DNA of 34,707 nucleotides, from positions 1 through 34,707 of the IMG/VR virus record IMGVR_UViG_3300025781_000029; one strand, given 5' to 3'. The stretch's first letter is position 1. Every line of letters begins with the position of its first letter. The translations under genes and the position numbers were made by a program. This DNA is from a virus. This document shows positions 1 through 9,700 of the stretch, one piece after another. The notes below the pieces were generated by a model, which saw nothing but the letters and a program-made list of their open reading frames with translations, was not told the origin of the DNA and ran no database searches.

Positions 1-176
1 CCCGCGACAATAACACTTACTTTAGCAACCCAGCCAATTGTCGTTGCAAAATACGTTGTCGCGCTAATTTCGTATGTATTAACAGTACCAGCAATGTTTT
101 GTGTTGTGTGATTAAGAGCATTGATGCCCTGCACACCGTTTTTTTGTGTGGTAAGAATATCGTCAAGTGATGCCAC
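1..176 (-). CDS. small phage protein next to tail nozzle, partial (3' end outside window)
   Basis: The reading frame opens with a GTG that shares one base with the nozzle stop codon (TAGTG) and runs open to the window edge, giving 58 residues that begin MASLDDILTTQKNGVQGIN. A GGGAGG ribosome binding site lies just upstream inside the nozzle gene, which supports the GTG start and translational coupling. The opening resembles a family of short (about 100-residue) phage proteins that follow tail genes and begin with a MA(S/T)LDD(I/L)L-type sequence. I recall the family from other phages, and no function is established. The visible part is Thr/Val-rich, as in a small beta-structured virion protein. 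The C-terminus cannot be assessed. Confidence 0.75.
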   Translation of the reverse strand, partial: MASLDDILTTQKNGVQGINALNHTTQNIAGTVNTYEISATTYFATTIGWVAKVSVIVA

Positions 177-2443
177 TAGAACCTCCCGTCAATCTGATAT
201 CGGTATCTGATTGCACCCAAACGCCAGAACGTACCAACGTCGTTGGACGATATATTAAACGCCATAAGACGCGCCCTAATTCGAACAGATATATACTCAG
301 TCGCTTGCGTCATCGTATACGGGCCGTATGCCACTGGTGTATCGCTGGGGTAATTGGTTGCATAAAACGTAATTTGCACAGTAGCATTTGGATTACCAGA
401 ATACGTACCCCACTTCATATCCGGCCAAATTTGATCGATAAAGATTAAGTTGTCGGCCTCGTTAAGTTCAAAATAACCCGTTTGAAACGATGACAACATG
501 GCTGTTGTTTGTGTTCCAACGGCGGCGTCATTACCTACTTCGTGCTGATATAAGTAATTATCAGACCCAGCACCAATGGGAGGCCCAAGAACAGATTGGT
601 CAATCCAAGCAGTACGCCCAAGAGTACCGTAGTCCCACTGTTGGAGAACCGTATTGTATTTAACATAGCTATCGTTCTCGGTGGACGAGGCAGATGGATA
701 ATACCATGTAATTTCATTAAACTGACTGTTTACGCCACAAGCAACCTTATAAAGATATGATGTATTGATATTCTGAAAAATCACGTCCCAGACAGGGCAT
801 GGAATAGATTGAGGCCCAGACCCCATGCTCATAAAAAATTGTTTCTGCGACATCCAATAGATAGCACCATTCAATTGACCTGTGCAGTGCCTTGATATTG
901 CGCCGCAGTTTGAACCAATTTTGTTGAACCCGTAAACAAACGGAGGCCCGATGTACTGCATTGCCCAAAGGTCTAAGTCAGTCCATAAAAGACCCTGTTG
1001 CGGACCTTGGATACCAGCAACTATCTTAGAACCCGTTGGGATGCGATAAGACCCTGCTTGATTCGTCGGTGTTGCGGCCCATTGAGTAAAGTCCCCAATA
1101 TCAGACCAACGAATAAGAAGCGGATCCGGAGATAGCGTAAACGACGAGCCATAAGCTATTACTTGGCGCTCAGGCATAGCAACGAAAATACCGCTATTAA
1201 CAAGAGGTGCATTTCCGCCAACAATTTGACCTGTTTGAAGTTGTCCGCTTGGATCCCAATAATAGATTGCACCACCTGCGGGACAGGCAATTAAATCTTG
1301 ACCAAAGTTATCAAGTGTCCAATCGGTTGCAGAAATAGATGTACCCGGTACAGATATTTGCAACGTACCAACACCAAAACCGCCAGTACCATATCCGCCG
1401 ACACCAAATCCAGTACGCGTAGGTTGTGGTCCTAAAGCAATATAAAATGTTGATTGAATGTTTCCACTATTGATATACGCGCTTGCTCCGGATGTTGCCG
1501 TATTTTGTGCCGAAAAAGTAAATACGCTTGTCGATGTAACTGAGGAAACGGTATAAAGACCAGATAGCGTAATGCCGCCAACTGTTGTTGAAACACCGAT
1601 ATAAAATTGATTTCCAACGCTATAGCCATGATTGGCTAGCGTACAAGTTACCGTTTGAGATCCGGATGTCGTGGTAAAATAATAAGAAACGCCGGGCGTA
1701 TAGGGTGCGGCAAATGCATTGTTGGATGCAAGAATTGAATAATTTGATCCGTATTGAATTGTCCCAGAAACGGTTTGCGATCCCGTAGCCGTGCTTGCAA
1801 AAGACACAGATGTTGTAGATGACGCCGTAACGGTCCAATTACCATTGTAAGCTAATGGTGTAACGCCGCTTATTGAAATTATTGAGCCTAAAACGGGAGC
1901 TACGGATTGTGCGGGAAATGTAATTGTTGCTGTCGTACCGTTTCCACTTGTGGTGCTTGTTGCGGCACTTACGGCAGAAGAAGATGAATAAACAGGGTAA
2001 GGCCCGTTTAAAACCAACCCACCAACCGCAACGGGCGTAACGTAATTGACGTAATCTAAAGTTGAAGCAACAAGACCATAATCAACAACTTGAATGACGT
2101 TTGATCCATTTGTTGCCGTGAAATTAGGCGTTGAATTGGTAACAGTTGTTTGCGGCGTTATGTTAATTAGATTGCCACCCGTTAACACATTTAAAGAAGA
2201 TTCAGCGCCAATACCAAGGTGGTTTACGGCGTTAAGGTCTGCCCAACCTTTTAAGGCACGGATTTTTGAGTTAATAGCAGAGTTAAAATAAGCAACCCAA
2301 CCGCCAAGTTTTTGTGCCAAACCATAACCGTTTCGTTCAGGCAAAAACCGAACAAGCTGAGACGATGAATATGCCGCCTCATTCAACGCAGGTGTTGTAT
2401 TTGTTTCTACGCCGGGTTTCAGCTTGATCGTATTATGAGGCAT
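176..2443 (-). CDS. tail nozzle / P22 gp10-like packaged-DNA stabilization protein
   Basis: A 755-residue protein starting at an ATG with a GAGGTAA ribosome binding site. The N-terminus (through the VRFLPERNGYGLAQKLGGW segment) and the C-terminal half (ALGPQPTRTGFGVGGYGTGG, LIRWSDIGDFTQW, MQYIGPPFVYGF, then GTLGRTAWIDQ) match the general appearance of gp10/nozzle proteins, the beta-propeller component at the tip of short tails. Such proteins close the DNA exit channel and open on adsorption. Between about residues 150 and 330 it carries Thr/Ser-rich beta modules (ISGVTPLAYNGNWTVTAS and a second NQFYIG...GLYTVSSVTSTS type) that look inserted and recur in other tail proteins of this phage. It follows the adaptor gene by 3 bases, fitting a connector-to-tail cassette. 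Family assignment is from recognisable segments, not a search. Confidence 0.7.
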   Translation of the reverse strand: MPHNTIKLKPGVETNTTPALNEAAYSSSQLVRFLPERNGYGLAQKLGGWVAYFNSAINSKIRALKGWADLNAVNHLGIGAESSLNVLTGGNLINITPQTTVTNSTPNFTATNGSNVIQVVDYGLVASTLDYVNYVTPVAVGGLVLNGPYPVYSSSSAVSAATSTTSGNGTTATITFPAQSVAPVLGSIISISGVTPLAYNGNWTVTASSTTSVSFASTATGSQTVSGTIQYGSNYSILASNNAFAAPYTPGVSYYFTTTSGSQTVTCTLANHGYSVGNQFYIGVSTTVGGITLSGLYTVSSVTSTSVFTFSAQNTATSGASAYINSGNIQSTFYIALGPQPTRTGFGVGGYGTGGFGVGTLQISVPGTSISATDWTLDNFGQDLIACPAGGAIYYWDPSGQLQTGQIVGGNAPLVNSGIFVAMPERQVIAYGSSFTLSPDPLLIRWSDIGDFTQWAATPTNQAGSYRIPTGSKIVAGIQGPQQGLLWTDLDLWAMQYIGPPFVYGFNKIGSNCGAISRHCTGQLNGAIYWMSQKQFFMSMGSGPQSIPCPVWDVIFQNINTSYLYKVACGVNSQFNEITWYYPSASSTENDSYVKYNTVLQQWDYGTLGRTAWIDQSVLGPPIGAGSDNYLYQHEVGNDAAVGTQTTAMLSSFQTGYFELNEADNLIFIDQIWPDMKWGTYSGNPNATVQITFYATNYPSDTPVAYGPYTMTQATEYISVRIRARLMAFNISSNDVGTFWRLGAIRYRYQIDGRF

Positions 2444-2446
2444 GGA

Positions 2447-3154
2447 TTACCTCGTAGGCGATGCGGCAGGGGCAGGCGAATAAGAGGTCCACGCTGCAGC
2501 TTCAAACTTTTTCCGGTTTTCTTCAATCAAGGCAGAACGAAGCAAAGCCTGATATTGCCCCTCATAAGATTGGGCCATTTGCGGATCGTCCGATTGACGG
2601 CCGAAGTTGCGTTGATATGCGGAAATGTAAATCATTGAAGCCATAATAAACATATCAGGCAAATAAACAGAAATGTATGTCGTGGTGTTTGTAGCCGACA
2701 GCGGCGCGGAACGTACAGTACCAGTAAGGCGGACAGAATAATTTGAATCAGGCGTTGGCCCAACAATTATATTCTGACTAGTCAAACCAGTCGTGGCCGA
2801 ATCACCGCCATAAACGGCAAAATATTGAGGCAAACCCTGACTGGACCCCGTACCATAGACGTTTTGGATATACTCTTTGCCCACTGGCAATAAAGGCGAT
2901 GAATTGGTTGAACCGTCAATAACTTCAAAAGTTTGCACAACCACAAATGCGGACGTTGGTATTGTTAAAGTGTTATTGCCGGACGTAAAAGAATAAGATG
3001 AATTGCTAATTTGTGTTGACAAGAAGTCAAGATCACGCTGCATCCGCAGTTCTGCGTAATTAATCATTTGAGGCAAAATGATTTGATAGTTGGTATCCGT
3101 TGTCGGGATAACCGCCATTGTCGCTATTTGCTGGACGTAGGTGTTATAATCCAT
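2447..3154 (-). CDS. head-tail adaptor protein (SU10-type adaptor-like)
   Basis: A 235-residue protein. Its opening (MDYNTYVQQIATMAVIP, then LPQMINYAELRMQRDLDFLS) is the helical pattern of phage adaptor proteins: a short N-terminal helix, then a helix with AE.R..RDL that docks on the portal ring. The middle is beta-rich (SGNNTLTIPTSAFVVVQTFEVID), and the C-terminus returns to a helix (AQSYEGQYQALLRSALIEENRKKF). Such proteins form a ring beneath the portal and receive the tail nozzle. The position, three bases upstream of the nozzle gene and directly after the endolysin, fits. Length is usual for the group. The function follows from family resemblance and gene order. Confidence 0.65.
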   Translation of the reverse strand: MDYNTYVQQIATMAVIPTTDTNYQIILPQMINYAELRMQRDLDFLSTQISNSSYSFTSGNNTLTIPTSAFVVVQTFEVIDGSTNSSPLLPVGKEYIQNVYGTGSSQGLPQYFAVYGGDSATTGLTSQNIIVGPTPDSNYSVRLTGTVRSAPLSATNTTTYISVYLPDMFIMASMIYISAYQRNFGRQSDDPQMAQSYEGQYQALLRSALIEENRKKFEAAAWTSYSPAPAASPTR

Positions 3155-3156
3155 GT

Positions 3157-3666
3157 TTACACCATGTTAAATGCGGTTTGCTCAACCTCTGACACCCGAC
3201 GGGACCAGCCTTTTCCGAATGTACCATAAGTCGGCAATGATTGTAAGAACGCTAATCGGGCTTCGCATACCGCTGTAGCAACTTCACGAGGGTTTGACGT
3301 TTCAAGAGCGCGTAGCGTGGCGGGGCCGATTTGTCCGTCTGGATTGGTACTGAGTACCGACTGAAGGGTTTTTGCAGCGCGGGACGGCCCCGAGTTGATG
3401 GCAAAATCGAAGACGGCATAATCCACGCCTTCCGGCAAATCGTCGCCCTTAATTGTATCCCAATACTTGGCTTTGTACAGGGGCATGACGTCGTTGGGCG
3501 TTAGCGCCTTGATATCGTCCTTGGTCACCGAATGTCCAACATACTGTTCCCAAACTGCTTTAGTGCAGCCAAGGTTGGTCGCCCCGCCGGGATCGGCAGG
3601 GTTATCAACGTAACCACCTTCGTTTTTAAGGACGAGGGCAAAGCACTTTTCCCAATTGTCTTTCAC
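3157..3666 (-). CDS. endolysin, glycoside hydrolase family 108 (N-acetylmuramidase)
   Basis: A 169-residue lysozyme-like enzyme expected to cleave the glycan backbone of peptidoglycan at lysis. The N-terminal domain has the GH108 signature VLKNEGGYVDNPADPGGATN; Glu16 of the ENEGGY-like motif is the expected catalytic acid. It is followed by the YWDTIKGDDLPEGVDYAVFDFAINSG-type core. The C-terminus (about 110-169; DGQIGPATLRAL) looks like the peptidoglycan-binding domain normally found in this family. The start chosen is the GTG at 3666, which overlaps the holin stop as GTGA. The frame stays open to 3867, but that extension lies inside the holin gene and has no homologous look. No signal peptide is seen, so release should depend on the holin. 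Confidence 0.92.
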   Translation of the reverse strand: MKDNWEKCFALVLKNEGGYVDNPADPGGATNLGCTKAVWEQYVGHSVTKDDIKALTPNDVMPLYKAKYWDTIKGDDLPEGVDYAVFDFAINSGPSRAAKTLQSVLSTNPDGQIGPATLRALETSNPREVATAVCEARLAFLQSLPTYGTFGKGWSRRVSEVEQTAFNMV

Positions 3667-4172
3667 GGTGCGTCCTTTGGAGGAGAAGTGTGCTGATGAG
3701 AAGCGCCAAAATAATAAGAAAGAACCAAGGTTAAAGCCGCATCGAGCGTACCAAGGACACGGGCAACCAGTTCGCGCATATCGGCGGGGATCGTATTGTT
3801 CAGCAAATGCCACTGAATAAACACCCAAGCAACAATCACAACAATGGCAATGGCGCGAGGCGTCCAATCATGTGTTGCAATCTGCATTTGACGGGCCGAA
3901 GCACGGTCATCCGCGGCAATACGCTCAAGATCAATGTCCAACGACTTCATTTGAGTTTTGAAATCGGCATCAATCTTTTTTAGGGCGGCAAGCTGATCAC
4001 CAGTTGGGTTAGCCAAGGCTGCCTGAATGTCTTCTTCCGTGCCGTTTTCGTGGCCAAACAATGCACCAGATAGAGCCTTGACCGCCATACCTGCGACTGG
4101 ACCACCAAGAGCGGTAGCGATGGTAGGTGCAACTGAACCAATCAATGGTCCAAAAGTTTTAAGAATGTCCAT
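3663..4172 (-). CDS. holin, three-hydrophobic-segment type (Holin_3TM-like)
   Basis: A 169-residue protein with a hydrophobic glycine/alanine-rich N-terminal segment (residues 8-40, GSVAPTIATALGGPVAGMAV) and a charged linker containing AALKKIDADFKTQM and IAADDRASARQMQ. Two clear transmembrane segments follow, near 107-124 (AIAIVVIVAWVFIQW) and 138-155 (LGTLDAALTLVLSYYFG). This arrangement and the linker wording are those of the 3TM holin family, also seen in gene-transfer-agent release systems. It would perforate the inner membrane and let the endolysin reach the wall. It is coupled to the endolysin by a GTGA overlap and follows a tail-anchored membrane protein by one base, making a lysis cassette. 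Confidence 0.85.
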   Translation of the reverse strand: MDILKTFGPLIGSVAPTIATALGGPVAGMAVKALSGALFGHENGTEEDIQAALANPTGDQLAALKKIDADFKTQMKSLDIDLERIAADDRASARQMQIATHDWTPRAIAIVVIVAWVFIQWHLLNNTIPADMRELVARVLGTLDAALTLVLSYYFGASHQHTSPPKDAP

Positions 4173-4173
4173 G

Positions 4174-4641
4174 TCATTTCACCGTTATCATGAGAAAAAT
4201 ACCAATTGCAGCAATACCCAATACCAGAAAACCGACTATGCTGCTAACCATAATCAAATCCTTTCGGTTCTCTTCTTGCTCCTTTAACGCGGCCGCAGCC
4301 TGACGAGCCGCTTCTTTACGCATTTCAATCACTTGCCGTTGAATGCCTTCCCACGCTGCAGGGCCATATTGACCAACAAACAAGTTTTTTACCTGAAGCT
4401 GCATATCAAGGGCTTTGGCTTTAATGGCGTATATCTTAACCGCCTCGGCCTCAAATTCAGCTTGCGATTGGAATAGTTTCTTTTTGCGCGGCGTTGACGC
4501 GATCGTAACAATCTGGCCCACTTTACCAAAGAGATTGCTTACCTTCTCGGCGGTCGCCATCATATCCTGACCAGCATCAACTGCGGACTTGATTGAGTTA
4601 TATATCGCGGTTGCGCCAGCAATCAGGGTAAATGGATCCAT
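4174..4641 (-). CDS. C-terminally membrane-anchored protein of the lysis/tail cassette
   Basis: A 155-residue protein of unknown function. It starts MDPFTLIAGATAIYNSIKSA with a mildly hydrophobic N-terminal segment and continues with a helical, lysine-rich middle (STPRKKKLFQSQAEFEAEAVKIYAIKAKALDMQ). An alanine/glutamate-rich probable coiled coil follows (IEMRKEAARQAAAALKEQEEN), and it ends in a transmembrane helix at about 130-152 (IVGFLVLGIAAIGIFLMI). Proteins with this opening and layout occur beside holins in marine T7-like phages. The start is the ATG at 4641, preceded by GAGGT and lying just after the stop of the upstream gene; the longer frame to 4695 is inside that gene. Its place one base before the holin suggests a lysis accessory role, possibly spanin-like, but this is inference. 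Confidence 0.7.
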   Translation of the reverse strand: MDPFTLIAGATAIYNSIKSAVDAGQDMMATAEKVSNLFGKVGQIVTIASTPRKKKLFQSQAEFEAEAVKIYAIKAKALDMQLQVKNLFVGQYGPAAWEGIQRQVIEMRKEAARQAAAALKEQEENRKDLIMVSSIVGFLVLGIAAIGIFLMITVK

Positions 4642-4648
4642 GGTAACC

Positions 4649-4957
4649 TCAGTAGGGTGGCGCTTGCGTTTGGATAACGGGTTTGGAAAGATCATTTACT
4701 TGCATGGCAATCTGATTTTCCACGCCAATTATACTTATACTTTGCGCCACCCACGCATACGCCATTGCTTGTGTGATGTCAGCATACGGCACAAATTCAG
4801 CGGGGTTAGGCGACCCTAATTGAACTGTGCCAGACATGGATGACGTATATGTGCCGTCAGTCCCCGTGCAAACCCAGTTGATTGCCGTAACCACATTGGT
4901 CAGGCCATTAGATGTTGGATTGACAATGAATTGGGGAAACGTCCAAGTAAAATTCAT
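4649..4957 (-). CDS. small fibre-associated protein (DUF7936-like)
   Basis: A 102-residue protein with the sequence style of a family seen beside phage fibre genes: an opening FTWTFPQF, a central VVTAINWVCTGTDGTYTSSMSG strand pair, then FVPYADITQAMAYAWVAQ and a closing segment ending QTQAPPY. The family has no proven function. The predicted fold is a small beta sandwich followed by helices. The start is ATG 4957, which overlaps the stop of the second fibre gene as TGATG; a TTG immediately before it would add only one residue. Tight coupling to the fibre gene suggests a structural or assembly partner of the tail fibres. Confidence 0.65.
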   Translation of the reverse strand: MNFTWTFPQFIVNPTSNGLTNVVTAINWVCTGTDGTYTSSMSGTVQLGSPNPAEFVPYADITQAMAYAWVAQSISIIGVENQIAMQVNDLSKPVIQTQAPPY

Positions 4958-6540
4958 CAACGTAATTCAACCCACTGTTGAAGACCCGCGCCGCCTGTTC
5001 CTGTAACAATATAATAATGCCCATTTGGAACAACAAAAGTTCCCGTGCAATAAGTAGCGCCACCACTATTTGCATCTTGGCCAATTAAAAATGAAGTGCC
5101 ATTTACATTGGCGCTTAAGGTTTGATAATTACCGGCTCCTGAGGCAACCGAAACAATGACCATAATTGGACTACCAGTTGAATTTGTATATGTTGAACCA
5201 AGAGCACGGGAAACATTTTGCCATGATTGATTAATGCCAATACCTGCTGATGTAATAGTCACAGCGCCCTGATTAGCAGAAACACTAATCCCAGAACCCG
5301 CCGCTACAGAAGTTACAAGACCACCGGAATAAGATGTTGCATTAACAGAACTTGCATTTATTGCATTTGCATTAGTGGTTGTAGAATTAAGATTTATAAC
5401 GCCATTGGTGGATGAAATAGATGACCACTGAGCACTAATTGCATTATTTGTGAATTGAATAAGACCTGCTGTATCTCCTGAACCAGCAACAACCCTAACA
5501 CCATAACCTTGACTTGCTATTGTTGTACCCTGAACGCCGCTACTAAAATAGCCGGACGGGGCCGTAACTGCTCCATTAACGTTAAGATTACCAGATGTGT
5601 CAATACGCATAGATTCTGATGCATTGTAAAAAAAGGCTATGGGACCGCCTCTTATTTCTATGCCTTGATTAGCGTTACCAGCGTCATTTAATGACTGTAT
5701 TTTTATACCAGTAGATAGAACCTCTGGTGTTGTAACACCAAAATTGCGATTAGTTCCAACCGAAACTGAAAGTTTACCGTACGTGCTTGTCGTCCCCACC
5801 AGCAGATTGCCGGAGGAGTCGATACGGGCGCGTTCTGTATTTGATGTTTGAAAAACAATTGGAGCCGCAGCTGCGTTAGAAACATAACCAGTCCCATCAC
5901 TGGCGCTTTGCGACATTGTGAAAACGGATTGGGTTCCAGAACTAATAATAAATCCGGGGTATGAACTTGTCGTCGCGGTTCCGGTAACTTGAATGCTGGT
6001 TCCCGTTGTATTTTTTACTTCTAGCTGCTTTGCTGGCGAAGTTGTACCAATCCCGACACTCCCCGATTGGGTCGCCAAATACGTGTTGCCTAGCACCGTC
6101 AACGTAGAAAAATTATTAGTCAAACCATCATCGGTATAACGAATGTTTGTGCCATCAGAATAGATGGATACATTGTAACTTTGTGGAGCAACAACACTCG
6201 TTCCGCCACCACCAGACGTAATGTACACGTTTGATGTACCTGTGCAGGTATTGTATACAATCCAACGACCGCCAATACCTGCCGGAATTTGAAGATACTG
6301 ATTGGCGGACAAGGCACCCGTTAAAAGAATACGCATAGATTGCGTTTGACCAAGAGATCCCGACGATGCGGGTCCGGTCAACGTGGTCGTGCTGGTAGCG
6401 CCCGTAGGCATGGCGATAGAAGTTGTATTCCCAAAAATGGAATCCAAAATTGTTTCATTATAATTGAGAGGCTGATCCCAAGTAGGTACGGTGCTGTTAT
6501 AATCCGGCTTATTTAAACCCGTATTGGTTGTCGTACTCAT
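4957..6540 (-). CDS. tail fibre / receptor-binding-region protein
   Basis: A 527-residue, Ser/Thr/Gly/Asn-rich protein. The N-terminus (MSTTTNTGLNKPDYNSTVPTW) is a typical virion-attachment head of phage fibres (GLNKP.YN...WD.PLN.N...ID). The middle has the modules GIGTTSPAKQLEV and ERARIDSSGNLLVGTTSTYG, repeated thread-like beta elements also present in the larger fibre gene upstream. The C-terminus (GSGISVSANQGAVTITSAGIGINQSW, then a VNGTSFLIGQDANSGGATYC part) resembles receptor-binding tip domains. No S74 chaperone is present. It overlaps the preceding gene by 4 bases. It probably trimerises and forms the distal or accessory fibre. Confidence 0.75.
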   Translation of the reverse strand: MSTTTNTGLNKPDYNSTVPTWDQPLNYNETILDSIFGNTTSIAMPTGATSTTTLTGPASSGSLGQTQSMRILLTGALSANQYLQIPAGIGGRWIVYNTCTGTSNVYITSGGGGTSVVAPQSYNVSIYSDGTNIRYTDDGLTNNFSTLTVLGNTYLATQSGSVGIGTTSPAKQLEVKNTTGTSIQVTGTATTSSYPGFIISSGTQSVFTMSQSASDGTGYVSNAAAAPIVFQTSNTERARIDSSGNLLVGTTSTYGKLSVSVGTNRNFGVTTPEVLSTGIKIQSLNDAGNANQGIEIRGGPIAFFYNASESMRIDTSGNLNVNGAVTAPSGYFSSGVQGTTIASQGYGVRVVAGSGDTAGLIQFTNNAISAQWSSISSTNGVINLNSTTTNANAINASSVNATSYSGGLVTSVAAGSGISVSANQGAVTITSAGIGINQSWQNVSRALGSTYTNSTGSPIMVIVSVASGAGNYQTLSANVNGTSFLIGQDANSGGATYCTGTFVVPNGHYYIVTGTGGAGLQQWVELR

Positions 6541-6776
6541 GGTTTGTCCGCCTTATTGTCAAGTTTGTCGTAGATACGTTGGAACATATCCTCAATATGC
6601 TTCATTCTCTGGTCCAAATCCACCTTCAGGACATATTCCTTTGGCATATTGGCTTCCAGTTTATTCAAATCACGTTGCAGTTCTTTGACTGCGCCCCATA
6701 GTTCACGCAGGAACCACCCCGCCACCGTCAGGATTGCACCGCCAACTATGTCTATAAGGGTTTGGTAATCGGTCAT
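6537..6776 (-). CDS. small membrane-associated coiled-coil protein
   Basis: A 79-residue protein with one hydrophobic N-terminal segment (residues about 8-30, IDIVGGAILTVAGWFLRELWG), followed by a charged helix with coiled-coil character (VKELQRDLNKLEANMPKEYV, then DLDQRMKHIEDMFQRIYDKLDNKADKP). Short proteins of this design, hydrophobic patch then a MPK.YV and LDQKADK-type tail, are common between phage fibre and lysis genes and have been called holin-like without proof. It overlaps both neighbours by four bases (ATGA type), so it is translated together with the two fibre genes. It could be an inner-membrane lysis helper or a fibre accessory; the sequence does not decide. Confidence 0.7.
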   Translation of the reverse strand: MTDYQTLIDIVGGAILTVAGWFLRELWGAVKELQRDLNKLEANMPKEYVLKVDLDQRMKHIEDMFQRIYDKLDNKADKP

Positions 6777-9700
6777 GGGTGCGCGGCCTTATATGCGTCA
6801 AATTCAGCTTTAAGTTCTTGGATGGCTTTCACAAGAGCAGCAACAATTGGCCTATCGTTAAGACCAATATATGTGCTTTCTTTGTCGGAAGCATCAATAG
6901 AAGTATGCTCAACATACGCTTGTGGTATGTAATCTTTAACTTCTTGAGCAATAAAACCAAGTTCTTTTGGGCTATCCTCATCAGCATCTTTCATCCGATA
7001 AAGAGTTGGCTTTAACTGAAGAATAGCATCCAACCCGATAGCTGATGGTTCAAAATCTTTTTTCCTATTTACGTCAGATAGCGCGGTATAAGTACCATTG
7101 GCTGTATTAACGGATGCTATGTTTGCTGAACCATTATAAAGGTAAATCACGTTGCTGGTTGTATACCAACCGTACCAGTTTGTAGTGGATGTTGCAGCGG
7201 AACTTCTGTTTTCCCAAAAATACCCAGCTGCACTTCCTTTTGAAAAAGGAGCGCCATTAACCACTAAAGTTGGAAATACGATTGAGGCCGAAGTAGTGGT
7301 CGTCGTCCCCACCAGCAGATTGCCGGAGGAATCGATGCGCATACGTTCGGTAACGTTTGATGACCCAGCGGACTCCGTTGCGAAAACGAGAGAGCCAGCG
7401 TAACCTGTTGCATTGTAACTTTCGTAAAAACCGTATACACCAGCTAGCTTCGCGCTACCACTGCCGTTCCTATTAAAAAATTCAATGCCGGAAGTTTCCC
7501 CAAGAGCCGAACTTTGCGAATTGACAACACTAACTACCGCAGTTGAAGAACCAACTGTCGTTGATGTGCTTGCTTTTGAAACTTGCAGTATTGTGCTTGG
7601 CGAAGTCGTCCCAATGCCTACGTTGCCGCTGGTGTCGATACGCATCGCAGATGCAAGCGTATTGGCTGTAGTGCCTGTTGATCCAACTGGGGCAACTTGG
7701 AAATCAATGTATCCAGAGCCGCCCGTGCCTGTGCCGTTACCTGCATATAGCGATAAATTACCGCCAGTGATGTTGGTTCCCGTGCCGTTTGGCGAACGGA
7801 TAATAGAAGCACTTGGCGTAGCACCCGCATCACCACGGCCCAAAATAAAGACAGGACTTGCTGAAATATCAAGTTGGGCGGCTTGCGTACCGTTTGTGTA
7901 GAACGATAGCGGCAAATACGTACCCGTGCCGTTGATACCCGACACCAACTGAACGTCTGTGGAGCCGTTCGTCGCAATCAAAATTTTGGATGCGTTGGTA
8001 GGATTAGCGGCATTGGTTGCTTGCCAAGAAGCAGCCGTGGATGTGCCGTTAGGCAGCGCATAAATGCCCGTTGTGCCGTTGGTTGTACTTGTTTGGAAAG
8101 CCAGACGATTTGTGATGGTTGCGTTGGTAAAATCACCAAGAATACGCGCACCAGTTCCAGTAAACGTCTCGTTACCGCTATTGCTGACACTGCCCGTTGT
8201 TAAAGCCGTAACCGTAGGCGAATTAGACCATGCAGGAGCGACACCAACGCCGCCGGACACAAGAACTGATCCCGTAGCAACGTCAGCCAGTTTGGATAGC
8301 GTTGTAGAAGCAGAAGCGTACAGAAGATCGCCAACCGTGTAGGACGTGATGTTTGTGCCGCCAGAGGCTACAGGAACCACGCCGCCAAGCGTTGCAAGCG
8401 TAACCGTCGTCCAAGATGGAGCGGCAGACGCGCCACCAGACGTTAAGAACTGACCGGACGTGCCGTATGTAGCGCCACCAATGCCTAACTGACCCGCAGG
8501 GCCAAAGCGGAAGGCTTCCGTTGGCGAGTTTGCGCCAGTGGCGGTTGTAAATACAGACGCATATGTACCCTGCGCCGTATCCGTAAAGTTTTCGGCCGCC
8601 GTAATATCAAACCGTCCCGTAGACGCGGTAGCAAATCCAGTTGCGCCATAACCACGACCCGTAAACTGAGCCAGTGTATCACCAGACTGCGACGCAGTAG
8701 GCGAAGCCGCCGTGCCACGGGCCATACGTGCAGTGAACACACCGTAAGCGCCAGTGCCGTAAGCATCTTGCGTAATACGGGTATTAGCAGCATTTGCGCC
8801 AACAATGTACAAGTCAGTACCCGCAGGGAGCGTAGCCGTTGGCGTGGTCGTCTGTGTATTGGAAACAACCGTCAACTGCGTCTGTGGTGTGGCGGTGTTA
8901 ATACCCAAACGGTTGTTGGTGTTATCCCAGAAGAACTTAGCATTGTTCTGGCTGTAAACGCCAGATGCACCCGCAAATACGACGGAGCCAGTGGTAAAGG
9001 CCGTTGAAGTACCCGTGCCGCCATTGGCAACGCCCAAAGTTCCAGTAACACCTGTTGTTAAAGGAAGACCCGTAGCATTAGTTAGCACAAGCGCAGTTGG
9101 CGTTCCCAGTGCTGGAGTTACAAGTGTTGGCGACGTAGAAAGAACAACTGAACCAGAACCTGTGGAAGTTGTTACACCTGTGCCACCTGCCAAAACAGGC
9201 AATGTACCAGCCGTTAAAGCAGATGAAGATGTTGAATAAATAGCATTATTGGCTGCTGTAAATGTGGTTAAACCAGTTCCACCATATCCAGTTGCGATAG
9301 TTGTTCCGTTCCAAACACCCGCAGTAATTGCGCCGCTTGTGCCAATCGTCATGGCATCCGTTGCGCCGTTATTTACTACAAAGTGAATAGCATTATTTGT
9401 CGTTGTACCAATAGCAAGGTCAGCGGATGTCGCATCAAGATAAACAGTATTAGGTGCGTTAAATGCACCCGATCCTGCAAATGTTGAAGAATTCATCCCC
9501 AATTCGCCATAATACGTTGATGACGTACCAAGGTTGTTGGAAACAATAAAGTTTGTGGAGGCAGTGCTGCCGGAATTGGTGTTTTGAAGCACCATTTCGT
9601 TATAGGTGTTTACGCTATTGGTATAAGACGCAAAGATATTCGTATCGCTATAGCCAAGCGTACCGTAACTATAAGCACCTGCGTTCAGCGCACTGGCAAG

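Noticed and set aside
3667-3867. N-terminal extension of the endolysin frame
   Set aside because: It lies wholly in the holin gene, has no homologous appearance, and a coupled GTG at 3666 starts exactly at the family's usual N-terminus.
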